Below are positions 51,053-60,100 of a stretch of DNA of 64,000 nt, one piece after another (the stretch's first letter is position 1; the number at the start of each line of letters is the position of its first letter). Where the stretch lies: NCBI RefSeq assembly GCF_016860525.1, contig NZ_BNEA01000015.1, positions 868,001-932,000 on the forward strand. Direction: 5' to 3'. The notes under the pieces are model-generated. The model was given only the letters and a program-made list of their open reading frames with translations, ran no database searches and was not told where the DNA came from. This stretch comes from Streptomyces rubradiris. GTDB taxonomy: Bacteria > Actinomycetota > Actinomycetes > Streptomycetales > Streptomycetaceae. The translations under genes were made by a program, and so were the position numbers.

Positions 51053-52333
51053 CCCACCGGCCCCCGGCTCCGTGACCCCCGGCACTTCGGTGTCCGGGGG
51101 TTCGGTGTTCTCGGGCCCGGTGTCCGCGGGCGGATGCTCCGGCGGCGCGCTGTGGACTCCGGGCCGGTACTTGGGGACCCGGAGGGTGACCTTCGTCCCC
51201 GCTCCGACGCCCGTCTCGATCACCAGGCCGTGCTCGTCGCCGTAGACCTGGCGCAGCCGCTCGTCCACGTTGCGCAACCCGATGCCCGCCGTCGGGCCGT
51301 CCTCGCCGCGCAGGATGCGGCGGAGCCGGCCGGGCTCCGTGCCCACCCCGTCGTCCTCGACGACGATCCGGGCCGTCGCCCCCTCGTCCCGTGCGGTGAT
51401 CGTGATCCGGCCGCGCCCGGTGCTGCCCTCCAGTCCGTGCTTGACCGCGTTCTCCACCAGGGGCTGGAGGCAGAGGAAGGGCACGGCCACCGGCAGCACC
51501 TCGGGGGCGATCCGCAGGGTGACCTCCAGCCGCGGCCCGAACCGGGCCCGGACCAGCTCCAGGAACTGCTCGACGGCGCGCAATTCCTCGGCCAGGGTGG
51601 TGAACGCGCCGTGCCGGCGGAAGGAGTAGCGGGCGAAGTCGGCGAACTCCAGCAGCAGCTCGCGGGCCCGCTCGGGGTCGGTCCGCACGAAGGACGCGAT
51701 CGCCGCCAGCGAGTTGTAGACGAAGTGCGGGGAGATCTGCGCCCGCAGCGCCCGGACCTCCGCCTCGATCAGGCCGGTGCGGGTCCGGTCGAGGTCGGCG
51801 AGTTCCAGCTGGACGGAGACCCAGCGCGCCACCTCCTCGGTGGCCCGCGCCCCGGACCCCGGCTCGCCCGCGCCGAGCACGACGAGGGCGCCGGGCACCC
51901 GCCGGTCGACGGTGAGCGGGGCGGCGGCGCCCCAGCGCACCGGGCAGTCCGGGTCCGGGCAGGCGACGGCGAAGGTCTGCGCGCGGCCGGTGTCCAGCAC
52001 CTGGCGGACCCGCTCCAGGGCCGCCTCCGCGTGGTGCCGGCCCGGCCCCTCCCAGGCCAGCAGCCGGTCCTCGGCGGTGAGCCCGAGCGCGGCCGTGCCG
52101 AACAGCGGCCGCAGCCCGCGGACCGCCTTGCGGGCGGCTTCCGGGGTGAGTCCGGCGCGCAGCGGGGGCGCGGCCACGGACGCGGTGTGCAGGGTGCGGA
52201 AGGTGGCGCGTTCCACGGGGGTGCCGGGGTCCGGGCCGCCGTGGGCCGCCCGGCGGGCCAGCAGGCGTCCGGTGGCGAGCCCGGCGGCGAAGAGCAGCGG
52301 GGCCCCGGCGGCGAGCAGGGCGAGGCCGTTCAC
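51032..52333 (-). CDS. LytS/YpdA-type sensor histidine kinase
   Basis: A 433-residue kinase with one N-terminal membrane helix, a GAF-like sensor part (LFGTAALGLTAEDRLLAWEG, CPDPDCPVRWG) and a His_kinase domain: phospho-acceptor His in LRAQISPHFVYNSLAAIASFV (near 204), N-box LQPLVENAVKHGLEG, and G-box DDGVG and GIGLRNVDERL. The C-terminal 45 residues are a Pro/Glu/Thr-rich tail. No response regulator gene is adjacent. GTG 52333 lies 43 bp after the symporter stop, so it probably senses or responds to the transported solute. Confidence 0.9.
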   Translation of the reverse strand: MNGLALLAAGAPLLFAAGLATGRLLARRAAHGGPDPGTPVERATFRTLHTASVAAPPLRAGLTPEAARKAVRGLRPLFGTAALGLTAEDRLLAWEGPGRHHAEAALERVRQVLDTGRAQTFAVACPDPDCPVRWGAAAPLTVDRRVPGALVVLGAGEPGSGARATEEVARWVSVQLELADLDRTRTGLIEAEVRALRAQISPHFVYNSLAAIASFVRTDPERARELLLEFADFARYSFRRHGAFTTLAEELRAVEQFLELVRARFGPRLEVTLRIAPEVLPVAVPFLCLQPLVENAVKHGLEGSTGRGRITITARDEGATARIVVEDDGVGTEPGRLRRILRGEDGPTAGIGLRNVDERLRQVYGDEHGLVIETGVGAGTKVTLRVPKYRPGVHSAPPEHPPADTGPENTEPPDTEVPGVTEPGAGGLRRLDR

Positions 52334-52376
52334 GGGCGCGTGCCGTGGGCGGCGTACCGCCGAAGCCGGTGGGTGG

Positions 52377-54131
52377 TCATGGCGTCGTCACTCCTCGGCG
52401 GGTGCTGGGCAGGTCCCGGCCGGCCGGGCGTTCGGGCAGGTGGAGGCGGGCCATGACGGCCTCGGTGCCGGGCGGTACGCGGTCCCTGGTCGCCAGGGAC
52501 ACCAGGATCATGGTCAGGAAGCCGAGCGGGACGGACCACACGGCGGGCCAGGCGAGCAGGGAGTGCGCCCAGCCGCCGGCCGGTGGCCCGGCGATGGTCA
52601 GGGTGACGGCGATGAGGGCGCCGCCACCGCCGGCGAGGAGTCCGGCGATCGCGCCGGGCGGGGTCAGCCCGCGCCACCAGATGCCGAGCACCAGCAGCGG
52701 GCAGAAGGCGGAGGCGGCCACGGCGAAGGCGAGTCCCACGGCGCCGGCGACGGGGAGCTGGCCGGCGGCCACGCTCACGGTGCCGGGCACGGCCACCGCC
52801 GGCAGCGTGGCGAGCCGGAAGCGGCGGACGCCGAGCGAGGGCAGCACGTCCTGGCTGAGCACGCCCGCGACGGACAGGGTGAGCCCGGAGGCGGTGGACA
52901 GGAAGGCGGCGCAGGCACCGGCGGCGATCAGCGCGCCGAGCAGATCGCCTGCGGTGCCGCCGAGCAGCCGCTCGGGCAGGACGAGGACGGCGGCGTCGGT
53001 GTCGCCGGTGAGCAGCAGGTCGGGAGCGTAGAGCCGGCCGAGGACGCCATAGAGGGGCGGCAGCAGGTAGAAGCCGCCGACGAGGGCGAGCACGATCACG
53101 GTGGTGCGCCGGGCGGCGCGGCCGTCGGGGTTGGTGTAGAAGCGGACGAGGACGTGCGGCAGCCCCATGGTGCCGAGGAAGGTGGCACAGATCAGCCCGT
53201 ACGTGGCGTAGAGCGGATGCGCCTCCTCGCCGCCGGACAGCGGTGCCGCCCAGCCGGCGGCGCCGCCCGGCCGGCCGTCGCCGGAGGCGCGCTCGGGCAC
53301 CGGAGTCCCGGGCGTGAAGCGCAGGGTGGTGCCGGCCCGGATCTCGTGCACCCCGGGGTCCAGCGCCAGCGGGGCGCCGTCGTAGGTCCTGCCGTCCACG
53401 GCACCGCTCGCCACGGCCCGCAGCGGCGCCTCGATCCGCAGCCGTACGGTGCTGTCGACGGTGACCTGGGTGTGCCGGCGGAAGGCCGGCGGCTCCTCCA
53501 GGGCGCCGGCGGGGCGCGGGTCGCCGTGCCAGGCGAGCAGCAGGAACAGCGCGGGTACGAGGAGCGCGATCAGCTTCAGGCAGTACTGGAACGCCTGCAC
53601 GAAAGTGATGCCGCGCATGCCGCCGGCGGCCACGGCCAGGGTGACGACGACGGCGACGAGCACGCCGCCGAGCCAGTGCGGGGCGCCCGTGACCAGGCCG
53701 AGGGTGAGGCCGGCGCCCTGGAGCTGGGGCAGCAGGTAGAGCCAGCCGACGCCGACGACGAGCACCCCGGCGACCCGCCGGGCGGCCGTGGAGCCGAGCC
53801 GTGAGTCGGCGAAGTCGGGCAGGGTGTAGGCACCGGAGCGGCGCAGCGGGGCGGCGACGAACGCGAGCAGGACGAGGTAGCCGGCCGCGTAGCCGACCGG
53901 GAACCAGAGCATCTGGACGCCCTCGGCGGCGACGAGCCCGGCGATGCCGAGGAAGGAGGCGGCCGAGAGGTACTCCCCGCTGACGGCCATCGCGTTGAGG
54001 TACGGCGGGACGGTACGGGAGGCGACGTAGAAGTCGGAGGTGGTGCGGGAGACGCGCAGCCCCACCGAGCCGATCACCAGCGTGGCCAGGACCGCCGCCG
54101 ACACGGCCACGATGCCGTACGTCTGGTTCAC
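52377..54131 (-). CDS. Sodium:solute symporter family protein (acetate/ActP-like)
   Basis: A 584-residue SSS-family transporter with about 13 membrane segments. SRTTSDFYVASRTVPPYLNAMAVSGEYLSAASFLG and GITFVQAFQYCLKLIALLVPA are characteristic of the ActP branch that takes up acetate and other monocarboxylates with sodium. A soluble insertion of about 100 residues (about 205-305, with PPAFRRHTQVTVDSTVRLRIEA) is typical of actinomycete ActP relatives. It follows a DUF485-like gene by 28 bp, the usual ActP/YjcH pairing. Confidence 0.9.
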   Translation of the reverse strand: MNQTYGIVAVSAAVLATLVIGSVGLRVSRTTSDFYVASRTVPPYLNAMAVSGEYLSAASFLGIAGLVAAEGVQMLWFPVGYAAGYLVLLAFVAAPLRRSGAYTLPDFADSRLGSTAARRVAGVLVVGVGWLYLLPQLQGAGLTLGLVTGAPHWLGGVLVAVVVTLAVAAGGMRGITFVQAFQYCLKLIALLVPALFLLLAWHGDPRPAGALEEPPAFRRHTQVTVDSTVRLRIEAPLRAVASGAVDGRTYDGAPLALDPGVHEIRAGTTLRFTPGTPVPERASGDGRPGGAAGWAAPLSGGEEAHPLYATYGLICATFLGTMGLPHVLVRFYTNPDGRAARRTTVIVLALVGGFYLLPPLYGVLGRLYAPDLLLTGDTDAAVLVLPERLLGGTAGDLLGALIAAGACAAFLSTASGLTLSVAGVLSQDVLPSLGVRRFRLATLPAVAVPGTVSVAAGQLPVAGAVGLAFAVAASAFCPLLVLGIWWRGLTPPGAIAGLLAGGGGALIAVTLTIAGPPAGGWAHSLLAWPAVWSVPLGFLTMILVSLATRDRVPPGTEAVMARLHLPERPAGRDLPSTRRGVTTP

Positions 54132-54159
54132 CCGGCGGCTCCAAGGGCCCGGGCCCCGG

Positions 54160-54531
54160 TCACCGCCGGGTCCCCTCGTCCCGTTCCACGGCGTCCCGTT
54201 CGTTGCGTTCGGCCCGCACGACGTACCACCGGCCGATGACGACGAACACGGGGTAGGCGCCGACTCCGAGCACGGCCCAGACGAGCAGCGCGCTGCCCGG
54301 CCGGGCCGCCGGGTCGGGCAGGGCGGCGAAGACGAGGGGCAGCGGGCCGGTCAGCCCGACGAGCATTCCGAAGGCCAGCACGCCGAGCCGGAATTGACGG
54401 CGCATCAATTCCCTGATTACGGCGGTGTCCTGGGGCCGTGTCCGGGCGGGGGGAACCGGACCGGGCGCCGGGCGGGACGTCCGGGGTGCCCCCGTGACCA
54501 CCTCACGTCGGGGAGTCCCGGGTCCACCCAT
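54160..54531 (-). CDS. DUF485-like small membrane protein
   Basis: A 123-residue protein with two central hydrophobic helices (LGVLAFGMLVGLTGPLPLVFAAL and ALLVWAVLGVGAYPVFVVIG) and an Arg/Glu-rich C-terminus (YVVRAERNERDAVERDE). Small membrane proteins of this form precede ActP-type symporters and are thought to assist them. GGAGGG seven bases before ATG 54531 fixes the start. The N-terminal 35 residues are Pro-rich. Confidence 0.75.
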   Translation of the reverse strand: MGGPGTPRREVVTGAPRTSRPAPGPVPPARTRPQDTAVIRELMRRQFRLGVLAFGMLVGLTGPLPLVFAALPDPAARPGSALLVWAVLGVGAYPVFVVIGRWYVVRAERNERDAVERDEGTRR

Positions 54532-55053
54532 GCCGCGCCCTCCGGCCCGCGAAGATCACACGTCGCAGTGGAGTGTACGCACCCCAAAACCAAAGGGACA
54601 GCTCCCGGTCGGCGCCGGCCCCCGCCGCCACCGGGACCCCGTCTCCTCAGCGGCGGAGCGTCGAACGCCGCGCCGGCGCCGGTGCCGGCGTGGGCGGCCG
54701 GCCACGATGCGGGACGCGGCCGTCCGCCGCGGCCCCGTAGCCGTAATCGGCCGGTGCGGGGCCGAAAACCGTGAGGATCTTCAAGAATGCGGATACCGGC
54801 GCTTTCGGGAGTTCTGGTGGTAACGGCGAGATCCCCATGGATAGAATGTCGCGCGCCGCCCGCGATGGCGGTCGGCGAGGTCGGTGGTGGGGGCGAGGGT
54901 ACCGTGTTCGAGCTGCGCGAACTCCCAACGTTTGAGCTGCGGAAACTCCCGGACCGGGGCGGTCCCGCCCAAGAGCCTGAACGCGTGTTCGCTTTTTCTG
55001 GCCCGCACTCCTCACGGCTCACCCGCGATATCCTCCGGCGATCACCGTAAAAC
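54532..55053. other. Gene-poor stretch before the anchored protein gene
   Basis: No reading frame with convincing gene character and ribosome site. It contains a 24-bp direct repeat (next entry) and AT-richer patches that may hold promoters for both flanking genes. Confidence 0.4.
54907..54954. repeat. Two 24-bp imperfect direct repeats
   Basis: TTCGAGCTGCGCGAACTCCC (54907-54926) and TTTGAGCTGCGGAAACTCCC (54931-54950), period 24 bp. In one plus frame they encode FELRELPT and FELRKLPD, but no supported gene contains them. Confidence 0.5.
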
Positions 55054-55085
55054 GGCCCATGCACAGCGGTGTGGGCCCTTTTTCT
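55054..55085 (+). terminator. Intrinsic terminator or attenuator in the 5' region of the anchored protein gene
   Basis: GGCCCA...CAC pairs with GTGTGGGCC and is followed by CTTTTTCTTT, a textbook U-tract rarely seen in this genome. It points rightward and lies 74 bp before ATG 55159, so it either ends an upstream transcript or attenuates the downstream gene. Confidence 0.65.
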
Positions 55086-55091
55086 TTGCCC

Positions 55092-55135
55092 CGGGGGCTT
55101 CGTTTTCCGGACACGGGGGCTTCGTTTTCCAGACA
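55092..55135 (+). repeat. Perfectly tandem 22-bp repeat
   Basis: Two copies of CGGGGGCTTCGTTTTCC plus (G/A)GACA at 55092-55113 and 55114-55135, one mismatch, between the terminator and the start codon. Confidence 0.7.
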
Positions 55136-55158
55136 AAGGAAGTGTGGAGTGTGATGCC

Positions 55159-57708
55159 ATGAACCGAGTCGGCAGAGACTCGCACCGGGCGGCCGGGGGG
55201 CTCGCGCAGCCTCTGGCGCGCACCGGCTTGTCCCTCCTCTTATTGGCGGGCGCCGCCGTCGGGGCGACGGCCGGACCGGCCACCGCCGCGGCCGACGACG
55301 GCACGCTGACGGTCCAAGTGCTGCGTGACTTCTTCGGCACCGGCGTGATCAACACGACGATGGACGTGCCGCAGCGGGGCATGCGGGTGGAGGTCTCCGA
55401 CCCCGACGGGCACCGGGTCACCGGTGTCACGGACACCACCGGAAAGGTCGTGGTGGCCGAGTCGGCCGCGCTCGACGGCGGCCGGTACCGCGTCGACGTC
55501 AGCGTCCCGGAACCGTATCGCCGCTATCTGCGGGCGGCGCCCGCGTCGACGGCGGAGAACCACTTCGACAGCTTCACGTCGTTCGTGGACGTGTCGGACG
55601 GGAAGGACGCCTCGGTGGTGACCGGGGTGTGGGATCCGGCCGACTACGCGCTGCCGGACTCCCGGTACTTCGTGCCGGTCCACAACGGCCCGAACGGGAA
55701 CGACAACCGGGCGCTGGTGGCGTTCGGGACGAAGGTCCGGGGCACGTGTCCCACCGACGCGGCGTGCCCGACCACCCTGGCCACCCAGGCCCAGGTGGGC
55801 ACGACGTTCGGGCTGGCGTACGACACGTACCGGACCCGGCTGTTCCAGAGCGCGTTCGCCCGCCGGTACACCCCGTACGGGCCGCAGGGCGGGGGCGCGA
55901 TCTACACGGTGCCGGTCGACGGTTCGGGTGCCCCGAAGCTGTTCGCGCGGGTGCCGGACGCCACGGTGACGCGGCACGACACCGCCAACATGATCAAGGA
56001 CGCCGGGTTCACCGACGCGCCCGGCAAGGAGAGCATCGGCGGCCTGGCCCTGTCGGAGGACGGCACCACGCTGTACGCGGTGAACCTGCGCACCCGCAGC
56101 CTGGTGAGCTTCGACGCGACCGGCGCCACCGCCTCCGCGCCCAAGTCGACGGTCCCGATCCCGGACCCGGGGTGCGCGAACCGCGGCGACTGGCGGCCGT
56201 TCGGGCTCCAGACCCACGACAACACGCTGTACGTAGGCGGCGTGTGCAGCGCGGAGAGCACGCAGAAGCGCGAGGACCTGAAGGCCGTCGTCGCCACCTT
56301 CGACGGCAAGCGGTTCACCACGGTCCTGAGCCACCCGCTCACGGCCGAACGCGGCAGCGTCCACCGTTCCGACGACGCCCATGCCACCCACTGGAACCCG
56401 TGGAACACCAGCCTGGACACGTGGGACGACCGGAAGGTGCGCGACACCTTCATCGATCCGCAGCCGGAGCTGGCCTCCCTCGCCTTCGCCCGGGACGGCT
56501 CGATGATCCTGGGCTTCCGCGACCGGTTCATGGACGTGCTCAGCTGGGGAGGGCTGGACCCCCGCCCGGGGATCGACAAGGCGGAATACGCCATGTCCGG
56601 TGGCGACATCACCATGGTCTGCGCCACTCCCACCGGTGAATACCAGTGGGAAGGCACCGGGAGCTGTCCCAACAACGCCACCCCCGCCAACAGCGGCGGC
56701 CAGCCCGCCGACGTCGTGGAATACTTCCCGGGCGACTCCTTCGCCAGCGCCCACCAGGAGACCTCGCTGGGGTCGGTGGCCTACATCCCGCAGCAACAGT
56801 GGGTCGTCAGCACCGAGTTCGACCCGGTCGAGCAGGTCGCGACCTCGGGAACCGGCTACCACGACATCACGACCGGTGAGGGCCCGGGCAACGCCCCGAA
56901 GGCCAACGGGTACCAGTTCGTCAGCTCGGCCCAAGGCGGGTTCGGCAAGGCCGGCGGGCTCGGTGACATCGCCTACGCGGCGGCGAACGCGCCGATCCAG
57001 ATCGGCAACGTCGTGTGGTTCGACGGCGACCACAACGGCATCCAGGACCCGGGGCACGTACTGCTGCCGGGAGCGACGATCAACCTGTTGGACGCGGACG
57101 GCGAACAGGTCGCCACGACCAGGACCAACGCGGCCGGCGAGTACTACTTCGGCGGTGTCGGCGCCGCGTACCAGCTCACGCCCGGCGCGAAGTACACGGT
57201 GCAGTTCGACGTGTGCACCGCGGACACCAGCCAGGTGCCCGAGCAGCCGGCGGCGAGCGAGCTGAGGTTCACGCTCCCGCGGGCCGGTGACAACCGTGCG
57301 CACGACTCCAACGTGACCCCGCCGACCACCGGGGAGCTGTGCAACGGCTACGCGCCCGTCACCGCTCCGGACAAGCCGGGCGGCGTCGACCACACCATCG
57401 ACGCCGGGGTGTACATCCCGAAGGAGTCCCCCAGCCCGAGCCCGAGCCCGACCCCCGGTCCGAGCACCCCGGCTCCGACACCGGCCCCGAGTTCGCCGCC
57501 GGCCTCACCACCGGCCTCGACGCCACCGTCACCGGTGCCACCGTCACCGGCGCCGCCGGTCGGCCCGGCCCCGGGCGGCGGGGGCGGTTCGATGGCGAAC
57601 ACCGGTATGTCCGGGGTGCCGACGCTGATCGGCCTCGCCGGTCTGCTGGTGGGCGCGGGCCTGGTCATCGCGTTCGTGACCCGGAACCGTCGCGCCCGGC
57701 ACCACTGA
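55159..57708 (+). CDS. Secreted, sortase-anchored SdrD-like surface protein
   Basis: An 849-residue cell-surface protein. A signal peptide (LSLLLLAGAAVGATAGPATAAA, cleavage near 45) is followed by a carboxypeptidase-regulatory-like beta domain, a long beta-propeller-like body (GGLALSEDGTTLYAVNLRTRSL; DNTLYVGGVCS), an SdrD B-like repeat starting IGNVVWFDGDHNGIQDPG near 613, a Pro/Ser/Thr-rich wall-spanning stretch (about 756-811), and a sorting signal MANTG (812-816), hydrophobic helix and Arg-rich tail. MANTG is a variant of the LAxTG motif used by actinomycete class E sortases. Likely developmentally regulated; preceded by an attenuator-like element. Confidence 0.88.
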   Translation: MNRVGRDSHRAAGGLAQPLARTGLSLLLLAGAAVGATAGPATAAADDGTLTVQVLRDFFGTGVINTTMDVPQRGMRVEVSDPDGHRVTGVTDTTGKVVVAESAALDGGRYRVDVSVPEPYRRYLRAAPASTAENHFDSFTSFVDVSDGKDASVVTGVWDPADYALPDSRYFVPVHNGPNGNDNRALVAFGTKVRGTCPTDAACPTTLATQAQVGTTFGLAYDTYRTRLFQSAFARRYTPYGPQGGGAIYTVPVDGSGAPKLFARVPDATVTRHDTANMIKDAGFTDAPGKESIGGLALSEDGTTLYAVNLRTRSLVSFDATGATASAPKSTVPIPDPGCANRGDWRPFGLQTHDNTLYVGGVCSAESTQKREDLKAVVATFDGKRFTTVLSHPLTAERGSVHRSDDAHATHWNPWNTSLDTWDDRKVRDTFIDPQPELASLAFARDGSMILGFRDRFMDVLSWGGLDPRPGIDKAEYAMSGGDITMVCATPTGEYQWEGTGSCPNNATPANSGGQPADVVEYFPGDSFASAHQETSLGSVAYIPQQQWVVSTEFDPVEQVATSGTGYHDITTGEGPGNAPKANGYQFVSSAQGGFGKAGGLGDIAYAAANAPIQIGNVVWFDGDHNGIQDPGHVLLPGATINLLDADGEQVATTRTNAAGEYYFGGVGAAYQLTPGAKYTVQFDVCTADTSQVPEQPAASELRFTLPRAGDNRAHDSNVTPPTTGELCNGYAPVTAPDKPGGVDHTIDAGVYIPKESPSPSPSPTPGPSTPAPTPAPSSPPASPPASTPPSPVPPSPAPPVGPAPGGGGGSMANTGMSGVPTLIGLAGLLVGAGLVIAFVTRNRRARHH

Positions 57709-57723
57709 ACGCACCGCACCACG

Positions 57724-57796
57724 GTGATCCGCCCGTCCGCGATCAGGACGGCGCGCACGGGCGGATCACGTCCCGGCCGGCCCCCGAGGGCCGGCC
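57724..57796. terminator. Two successive terminator hairpins
   Basis: A 13-bp perfect stem (57724-57736 with 57757-57769) and a 9-bp stem GGCCGGCCC (57775-57783 with 57788-57796) follow the surface protein gene. Confidence 0.65.
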
Positions 57797-57860
57797 TCGC
57801 GTCGTGTGCCACCCCGGCGGCCGGGCGGCGGGGTGACGATCAAGAGGGTGAGGCAGTCAA

Positions 57861-58667
57861 GTGCCAGTGACGAACCGCGTGCGCGGCGGAAGAATCCGGC
57901 AGGCCCCACCGGGCCGCGCGCCCGGCCGGCGCCGATGGCGGTGGCCACACTGGGCGGCGGTCGCCGTCGGCCTGGCGGCGGTCGCGGTGGCCGTGTTCCT
58001 CCTCGCCGGCGGCGGCCCGGACCCGGGCGGCCCGCGCGCGCTGACCGAGGACGAGGCGAACCGGCTGGCCATCGCCCGGTTCCGCAACTACGAGGCGCGG
58101 GGCCGCGCGGTGACGATCACCGTGCCGGGCGCCACCGGCGGGCTGACCGTCACCGGCTCCGTGGACTACCGGGGCAAGGTCGGTTACGGCGTGGTGCGCG
58201 GCAGCGGGCGCGACACGTCCAGCGACGGGCTGATCCAGTGGACGGCCACCTCCGTGTACGTCCACCCGATGGCGCATGCCCCGGCGCACGCCCCCGCGTC
58301 ACCACCCGGCTCCGGCTGGTACGACCGTCCGCTCCAGGCATCCGGCAGCGCGCTGGACACTTCGCTCGCCATCGCGCTCAAGCTCGGCAGCGACCGGCCG
58401 GACAACGCCGAACTGCTGCCGCAGAACGGGGCCGCCTGGTGGGGACGGGACCAGGTGGACGGGCACCGGGTGGACGTCATGACCGGGCCGGCCTCCCCGG
58501 ACCGTTCCGGCACGGCGGGCAACGTGCGCTACTGGGTGGGCCCGGACGGCACCATGTACCGGGTCCGCGTCCGCGTGGAGTCCGAGGAGCAGCCGGTGGT
58601 CATCGCCTTCGACAGCCGGACGTACGTGCCGGTCGAGCCGGTGCCCGGGGTGACCCCGGCCCGGTAG
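57861..58667 (+). CDS. Membrane-anchored extracytoplasmic protein, unknown
   Basis: A 268-residue protein with a basic N-terminus, one membrane helix (WAAVAVGLAAVAVAVFLLAGG, about 32-52) and an outside domain with VTITVPGATGGLTVTGSVDYRGKVGYGVV, VYVHPMAHAPAHAPASPPG and NVRYWVGPDGTMYRVRVRVE. The beta-rich outer domain resembles lipoprotein folds of the LppX/DUF type but I cannot name it. The His/Pro/Ala segment may be a flexible linker. GTG 57861 chosen. It is convergent with the beta-helix gene, 7 bp apart. Confidence 0.78.
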   Translation: MPVTNRVRGGRIRQAPPGRAPGRRRWRWPHWAAVAVGLAAVAVAVFLLAGGGPDPGGPRALTEDEANRLAIARFRNYEARGRAVTITVPGATGGLTVTGSVDYRGKVGYGVVRGSGRDTSSDGLIQWTATSVYVHPMAHAPAHAPASPPGSGWYDRPLQASGSALDTSLAIALKLGSDRPDNAELLPQNGAAWWGRDQVDGHRVDVMTGPASPDRSGTAGNVRYWVGPDGTMYRVRVRVESEEQPVVIAFDSRTYVPVEPVPGVTPAR

Positions 58668-58674
58668 CCGCCGT

Positions 58675-60018
58675 TCAGGGCGTCCGTACCCGCGCGTGCG
58701 CGGCGAGCAGGGACACCGGCGGCAGGGGGACGTCCGCCGGCTCGGGCAGGGCCGGGACGGCCGGGACGACGGTGGCGCCCGTGGTCGCCGCGTGGGGGAA
58801 CTGCGGCTGCGGACCGGGCGCGGCGACCTCGGTGAACGGGATGCCGCCGGGTGCCGTCGGCGTCGCCCAAGTACCGGTCGGTGAGGGCGCCTTGGCGGGC
58901 AGCGGGCAGGCCGCGGTCGTCGCGAGCCGGGCGGGCGCCGTGCTGTCCAGTGCGTTGCCGCGCAGGCAGTTGCCCCGCCCCCGGGTGGCGGTGGGGAACG
59001 ACCAGCCGACGTCGACGCCGTTGCCGTCGAACGTGTTGTCCACGATCTGGTTGCCGACCGGAGGGATGTCGGCGGTCGCGGTGATCACCAGCCCGGCGGT
59101 GCTGTTGCCGGTGACGCGGTTGCGCAGGAACCGGTTGCCGCTGCCGCCGTCGACGCCGATGCCGGTGCCCCAGCCGCCGTCGGCCTGTTCCGGGGTGGCC
59201 CGCTGCTGGTTGGCGGCGATCAGGTTGCCCGCGATGACGGCGTCCCGCTGCGGGAGCAGTTTCTCCTGGTGGTCGGAGTTGGTGGTGAGCCCGACCCGGT
59301 TGCCGGCGAAGCGGTTGCCGACCACGTACATGTCCCCGCCGGCGTTGGTGCCTTCGTAACCGACCGCGTTCAGCTCGGCGATGTTGTCCCGCACCACGAT
59401 GCGGCAGGGCTTGCACTGGCCGACGTAGATTCCCGAGTCGGCGGCGCCCGAGGCGTACGAGTGCTCGATGACACCGTTCTGCGCGGAGAACGCGTAGATG
59501 CCGTACAGGCCGTTGCGGGTGGCGGTCACATGCGAGACCAGGAACGACTTCAGGAAGGTGACCGGCTCGTCACCGGTGTCGTAGCCCCCGGAACGCCCCG
59601 GCAGTCCGGCGGCCGCCTTCGCGGAACCGGTGACCAGGACCCCGTTCTGCGTGTTGTTCCGCACGGTCAGGTTCTGCACGGCCACTCCGGGCGCGGAGAC
59701 GACGATGCCGTTCGGCTGCCGCGTCCGCCCGTCGATGACGACCTTGTCCCGGGACTCGCCACGGAGGGTGATCCGAGGCGTGGAGACCTTCACCGACTCG
59801 TGGTAGACGCCCGGTGCGACCAGCACCAGGTCACCGGGGCGGGCGAGGGACACCGCGTCCGAGATGGTCGGGGCGTCGGCCGGCACCCTGATGGTCACGT
59901 GCGCCCCGTCGGGCCGCCGGCCGTGGTCCGGCCCGTCGTCACCGGACCCGCAGCCCGCCAGTACGCATGCCAGTGTGCTCAATGACGCGGCCATCACACG
60001 AAGACGCAGACGAGGCAT
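58675..60018 (-). CDS. Right-handed parallel beta-helix lipoprotein
   Basis: A 447-residue exported lipoprotein: signal LRVMAASLSTLACVLAGC with Cys after LAG (lipobox). The body begins ITIRVPADAPTISDAVSLARPGDLVLVAPGVYHE and continues as PbH1-type repeats (ITLRGESRDKVVIDG; VTATRNGLYGIYAFSAQNGVI; GNRFAGNRVGLTTNSD; GNSTAGLVITATAD). Such NosD/pectate-lyase-like helices bind or cleave polysaccharides or support copper/maturation systems. The C-terminal 70 residues are Pro/Ala-rich. GGATGAGG before ATG 60018. Divergent from the DyP gene, with which it may share a cell-surface role. Confidence 0.85.
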   Translation of the reverse strand: MPRLRLRVMAASLSTLACVLAGCGSGDDGPDHGRRPDGAHVTIRVPADAPTISDAVSLARPGDLVLVAPGVYHESVKVSTPRITLRGESRDKVVIDGRTRQPNGIVVSAPGVAVQNLTVRNNTQNGVLVTGSAKAAAGLPGRSGGYDTGDEPVTFLKSFLVSHVTATRNGLYGIYAFSAQNGVIEHSYASGAADSGIYVGQCKPCRIVVRDNIAELNAVGYEGTNAGGDMYVVGNRFAGNRVGLTTNSDHQEKLLPQRDAVIAGNLIAANQQRATPEQADGGWGTGIGVDGGSGNRFLRNRVTGNSTAGLVITATADIPPVGNQIVDNTFDGNGVDVGWSFPTATRGRGNCLRGNALDSTAPARLATTAACPLPAKAPSPTGTWATPTAPGGIPFTEVAAPGPQPQFPHAATTGATVVPAVPALPEPADVPLPPVSLLAAHARVRTP

Positions 60019-60100
60019 GGCCTCATCCTGGCATGAAGCCGGCCAGCCGCGGGGCCGGTCAACTCGTCTCATCGGGAAGGGATATGACATCCTGCACACC

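Noticed and set aside
54787..55050. 87-codon plus frame with FELRELPTFELRKLPD
   Set aside because: No ribosome site and the repeat is explained by a 24-bp DNA repeat; kept only as a repeat feature.
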